The position numbers and the translations under genes were made by a program. The notes beneath the pieces are model-generated. The model saw only the letters and a list, made by a program, of their open reading frames with translations. It did no database searches and was not told where the DNA came from. This document shows positions 5,409-7,142 of a stretch of DNA of 7,142 bases, one piece after another. Source of the stretch: Armatimonadota bacterium (GTDB lineage: Bacteria; Armatimonadota; UBA5829); assembly GCA_023474015.1 (NCBI GenBank), contig JAMCYN010000118.1, positions 1 to 7,142 on the forward strand, given 5' to 3'. Each line of letters starts with the position of its first letter. Positions within the stretch are counted from its first letter, which is position 1.

Positions 5409-6945
5409 ATTTACCTTCCGCAACCATCCCCGAAGTGGCTGATTTCACGGTCTGCACCATCTCGGACGCGGCTTTCAGGGGCGCGTAGACCGCCCGTGGG
5501 TATATCCCGATCCCCAAGCATAGCGCGGCGAGAATTACCATAGCGATGAGCACGCTCATCGGAGCTTCCCTCACGCTCGGAGCCGACGCCGCCTCGGAAA
5601 GTTTACCCCAGAAAACATTCTTTGCCGCCTTCACGAGCACTACGAGCGTGACGAGGCTCGCGGCGATTCCGAAGATGACCGCCCACCAGTCACCAGCCCC
5701 CGCGCCCGCAACGAAAAGCGCCAGTTTGCTCTGGAAGCCGTTGAACGGCGGCAGGCCCGATACGGCGAAGGCTCCCACGAAGAAACAAAACGCCGTAATG
5801 GGCATTTTCTTCGCAAGCCCGCCGAGGTTCGAGATGCCGCGCGCCCCGGTGGAGTATATCACAGAACCTGCCGCGAGAAACAATAGCGACTTCGCCAGCG
5901 CGTGGTTCAACATATGGAAAAGTCCCGCGTAGATGCCCATCTGAGTTCCTATCCCGAACCCCATCAGGACGTAGCCCATCTGGCTCACCGACGAATACGC
6001 GAGCATGCGTTTCAGGTCGTTCTGCGCGAGCGCCATCAGGTCGCCGAGTATCAGGGTGAACACGCCTAGCCCCAGCACGAACATCGCCACGGGCGAGAAG
6101 CTCGGGTAGAACAGGCTTACGGTCCGCACGAGAGCGTAGACCGCGACCTTGAGCATCACTCCCGATAGCAGCGCGGAAACCGGAGTCGGGGCCTCGGCGT
6201 GAGCGTCAGGCAGCCAGGGGTGAAACGGCGCGATACCCGCCTTGGTCCCGAAGCCCACAATCAGAAACGCGGACGCAAGCGCCACGGTCGTCCTCGGGAA
6301 ACTCCCCGCGACCGACTTCAGGTCCGAAAGCAGCAGTCCCCTATGTCCGCCGAGCGCCGCCGCCCCTGCCGCATAAACCAGGACACATCCGAAAAGCGCG
6401 AACGTGATCCCGACCGTCAATAGCATCAAGTATTTGTAACCGGCCTCCAGCGCGCGCTTGTCCCAATAGAAAGCAACCAGCAGGCCGCTGGCGATAGTGC
6501 TCGCCTCCACGGCCACATACAGCATGATGATGTTGTTCGACAGGCATGCCCAGAGCATTGTCGAGATGAAGAACATCAGCCAGCCGTAGAACGTGGTGAG
6601 GCGTCCCTCCGAGGTCGTGTGCGGCAGCCCACCCTCCTGGACCTGGTGGCGCATGTATCTGAGCGAATAGATCGTGGCCAGCAGACCGATTCCCGAGACC
6701 AGCGACACCAGCAGCGCGCTCAACGAGTCGGCGTAGAACTGCCTCCCGAACGAGGTGAGCACCCTACCCTCCAGGGCTGCCCTGGCGATGCCGATTGAGA
6801 ACGCAAACGCGCTCAACGCTCCGATGAGCGCGAGCGCCTCTCGCATCCAACCGATGAAACGACCCAGGATCAGTATCAGCACGCCCGCGGCAGTAGGGAC
6901 AAGAACCACAAGCGCGGGCAAAATGCTTACGACTTCCGTGGACAT
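5386..6945 (-). CDS. hyfF: Hydrogenase-4 subunit F-like proton-translocating membrane protein
   Basis: This complete 519-residue, very hydrophobic protein (about 14 membrane helices) belongs to the HyfF/NuoN-like antiporter family; E. coli HyfF is of similar length. It matches HyfF in order along its length: IYSLRYMRHQV (about 92-102), YGWLMFFISTMLW, SNNIIMLYVAVEASTIASG, EAGYKYLMLLTVGI, GFGTKAGIAPFHPWLPDAHA and LAYSSVSQMGYV. Likely proton-path residues are present: Glu147 in VEAST, Lys235 in GTK, Lys312 in DLKRML, His348 in LNH and Lys352. In group 4 membrane-bound hydrogenases such subunits couple H2 chemistry to ion transport. The start ATG 6945 is preceded by AGAGGTG that overlaps the hyfE stop, and the 3' end overlaps hypA. 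In E. coli the next gene is hyfG, the catalytic large subunit; here it is hypA. Confidence 0.9.
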   Translation of the reverse strand: MSTEVVSILPALVVLVPTAAGVLILILGRFIGWMREALALIGALSAFAFSIGIARAALEGRVLTSFGRQFYADSLSALLVSLVSGIGLLATIYSLRYMRHQVQEGGLPHTTSEGRLTTFYGWLMFFISTMLWACLSNNIIMLYVAVEASTIASGLLVAFYWDKRALEAGYKYLMLLTVGITFALFGCVLVYAAGAAALGGHRGLLLSDLKSVAGSFPRTTVALASAFLIVGFGTKAGIAPFHPWLPDAHAEAPTPVSALLSGVMLKVAVYALVRTVSLFYPSFSPVAMFVLGLGVFTLILGDLMALAQNDLKRMLAYSSVSQMGYVLMGFGIGTQMGIYAGLFHMLNHALAKSLLFLAAGSVIYSTGARGISNLGGLAKKMPITAFCFFVGAFAVSGLPPFNGFQSKLALFVAGAGAGDWWAVIFGIAASLVTLVVLVKAAKNVFWGKLSEAASAPSVREAPMSVLIAMVILAALCLGIGIYPRAVYAPLKAASEMVQTVKSATSGMVAEGKYARNINR

Positions 6946-6955
6946 GGCAACACCT

Positions 6956-7142
6956 CTACCAATGGAGTTCCGACAATTTGAATGTGTCGGTCGTCGCGAA
7001 CTTCTCTCTCACGCCGCCGATGATGTAAAGCAGGAGATACACGGTCACGACCACTTCCGTGGCGATACCCGCCAGCGCCGTCTCCTTGATCGTCGGGGCC
7101 AGGCTCACCAGGCTCAGGTGGACGCCATTTTCGAGCAGGCAC
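6956..7142 (-). CDS. hyfE: Hydrogenase-4 subunit E-like membrane protein, C-terminal 61 residues (5' part outside window)
   Basis: A frame open to the right edge ends at TAG 6958-6956. It reads CLLENGVHLSL, then GIATEVVVTVYLLLYIIGG, then TTDTFKLSELHW. The CLxENGxHL word, the GIAT-D/E membrane helix and the short polar tail match the C-terminus of E. coli HyfE (CLMENGSHL, GIATDAI). HyfE is a small membrane subunit next to the antiporter-like subunits. It lies 10 nt upstream of hyfF, the same order as in the E. coli hyf operon. A 71-codon open frame over the same bases has no such match and is a shadow. Confidence 0.85.
   Translation of the reverse strand, partial: CLLENGVHLSLVSLAPTIKETALAGIATEVVVTVYLLLYIIGGVREKFATTDTFKLSELHW

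Noticed and set aside
6927..7142. Minus-strand open frame of 71 codons at the right edge
   Set aside because: It is the wrong frame over the HyfE C-terminus, rich in R, P, G and D, whereas the HyfE frame matches a known family and has correct operon spacing.

Overview
This 7.1-kb bacterial window is coded almost entirely on the minus strand. The only plus-strand gene visible is the last ~20 codons of one running in from the left edge. It has three parts: a degenerate surface-protein region (about 1-2000), a small regulator flanked by intergenic repeats (about 2200-3000), and the distal end of a membrane-bound [NiFe] hydrogenase operon with its own two-component system (about 3000-7142). No taxonomic marker is present. 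Strong Shine-Dalgarno sequences, several GTG/TTG starts, a GC-rich hydrogenase block, a choice-of-anchor/parallel beta-helix protein and a two-domain HTH protein suggest an uncultured anaerobic or facultative Gram-negative-type bacterium. A lineage such as Armatimonadota or Planctomycetota is a guess.

In transcription order (right to left) the hydrogenase block reads: the C-terminus of a HyfE-like subunit, a complete HyfF-like proton-pumping subunit, hypA (nickel insertion), a 67-bp double-hairpin intergenic repeat, a stand-alone receiver-domain response regulator, and a six-TM sensor kinase. Spacing is tight: hyfE-hyfF 10 nt, hyfF/hypA overlapping by 23 nt, regulator-kinase 1 nt. This suggests one transcript, closing at a strong bulged-hairpin terminator at 2922-2961. 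The kinase carries GGIENPF, a match to the GGxxNPF quinone-binding heptapeptide of RegB/PrrB redox sensors, so hydrogenase activity and sensing of the quinone pool may be linked. HypA begins MHG instead of the family's MHE nickel-binding start.

Left of the terminator is a 154-codon protein with two tandem HTH domains, a palindrome at its promoter and a possible terminator downstream. Then, after about 360 bp without a convincing gene, comes a secreted beta-helix protein made of two copies of one module. The second copy stops abruptly inside a short palindrome and lacks the closing segment of the first copy. This suggests a truncation or rearrangement point next to the plus-strand gene tail.
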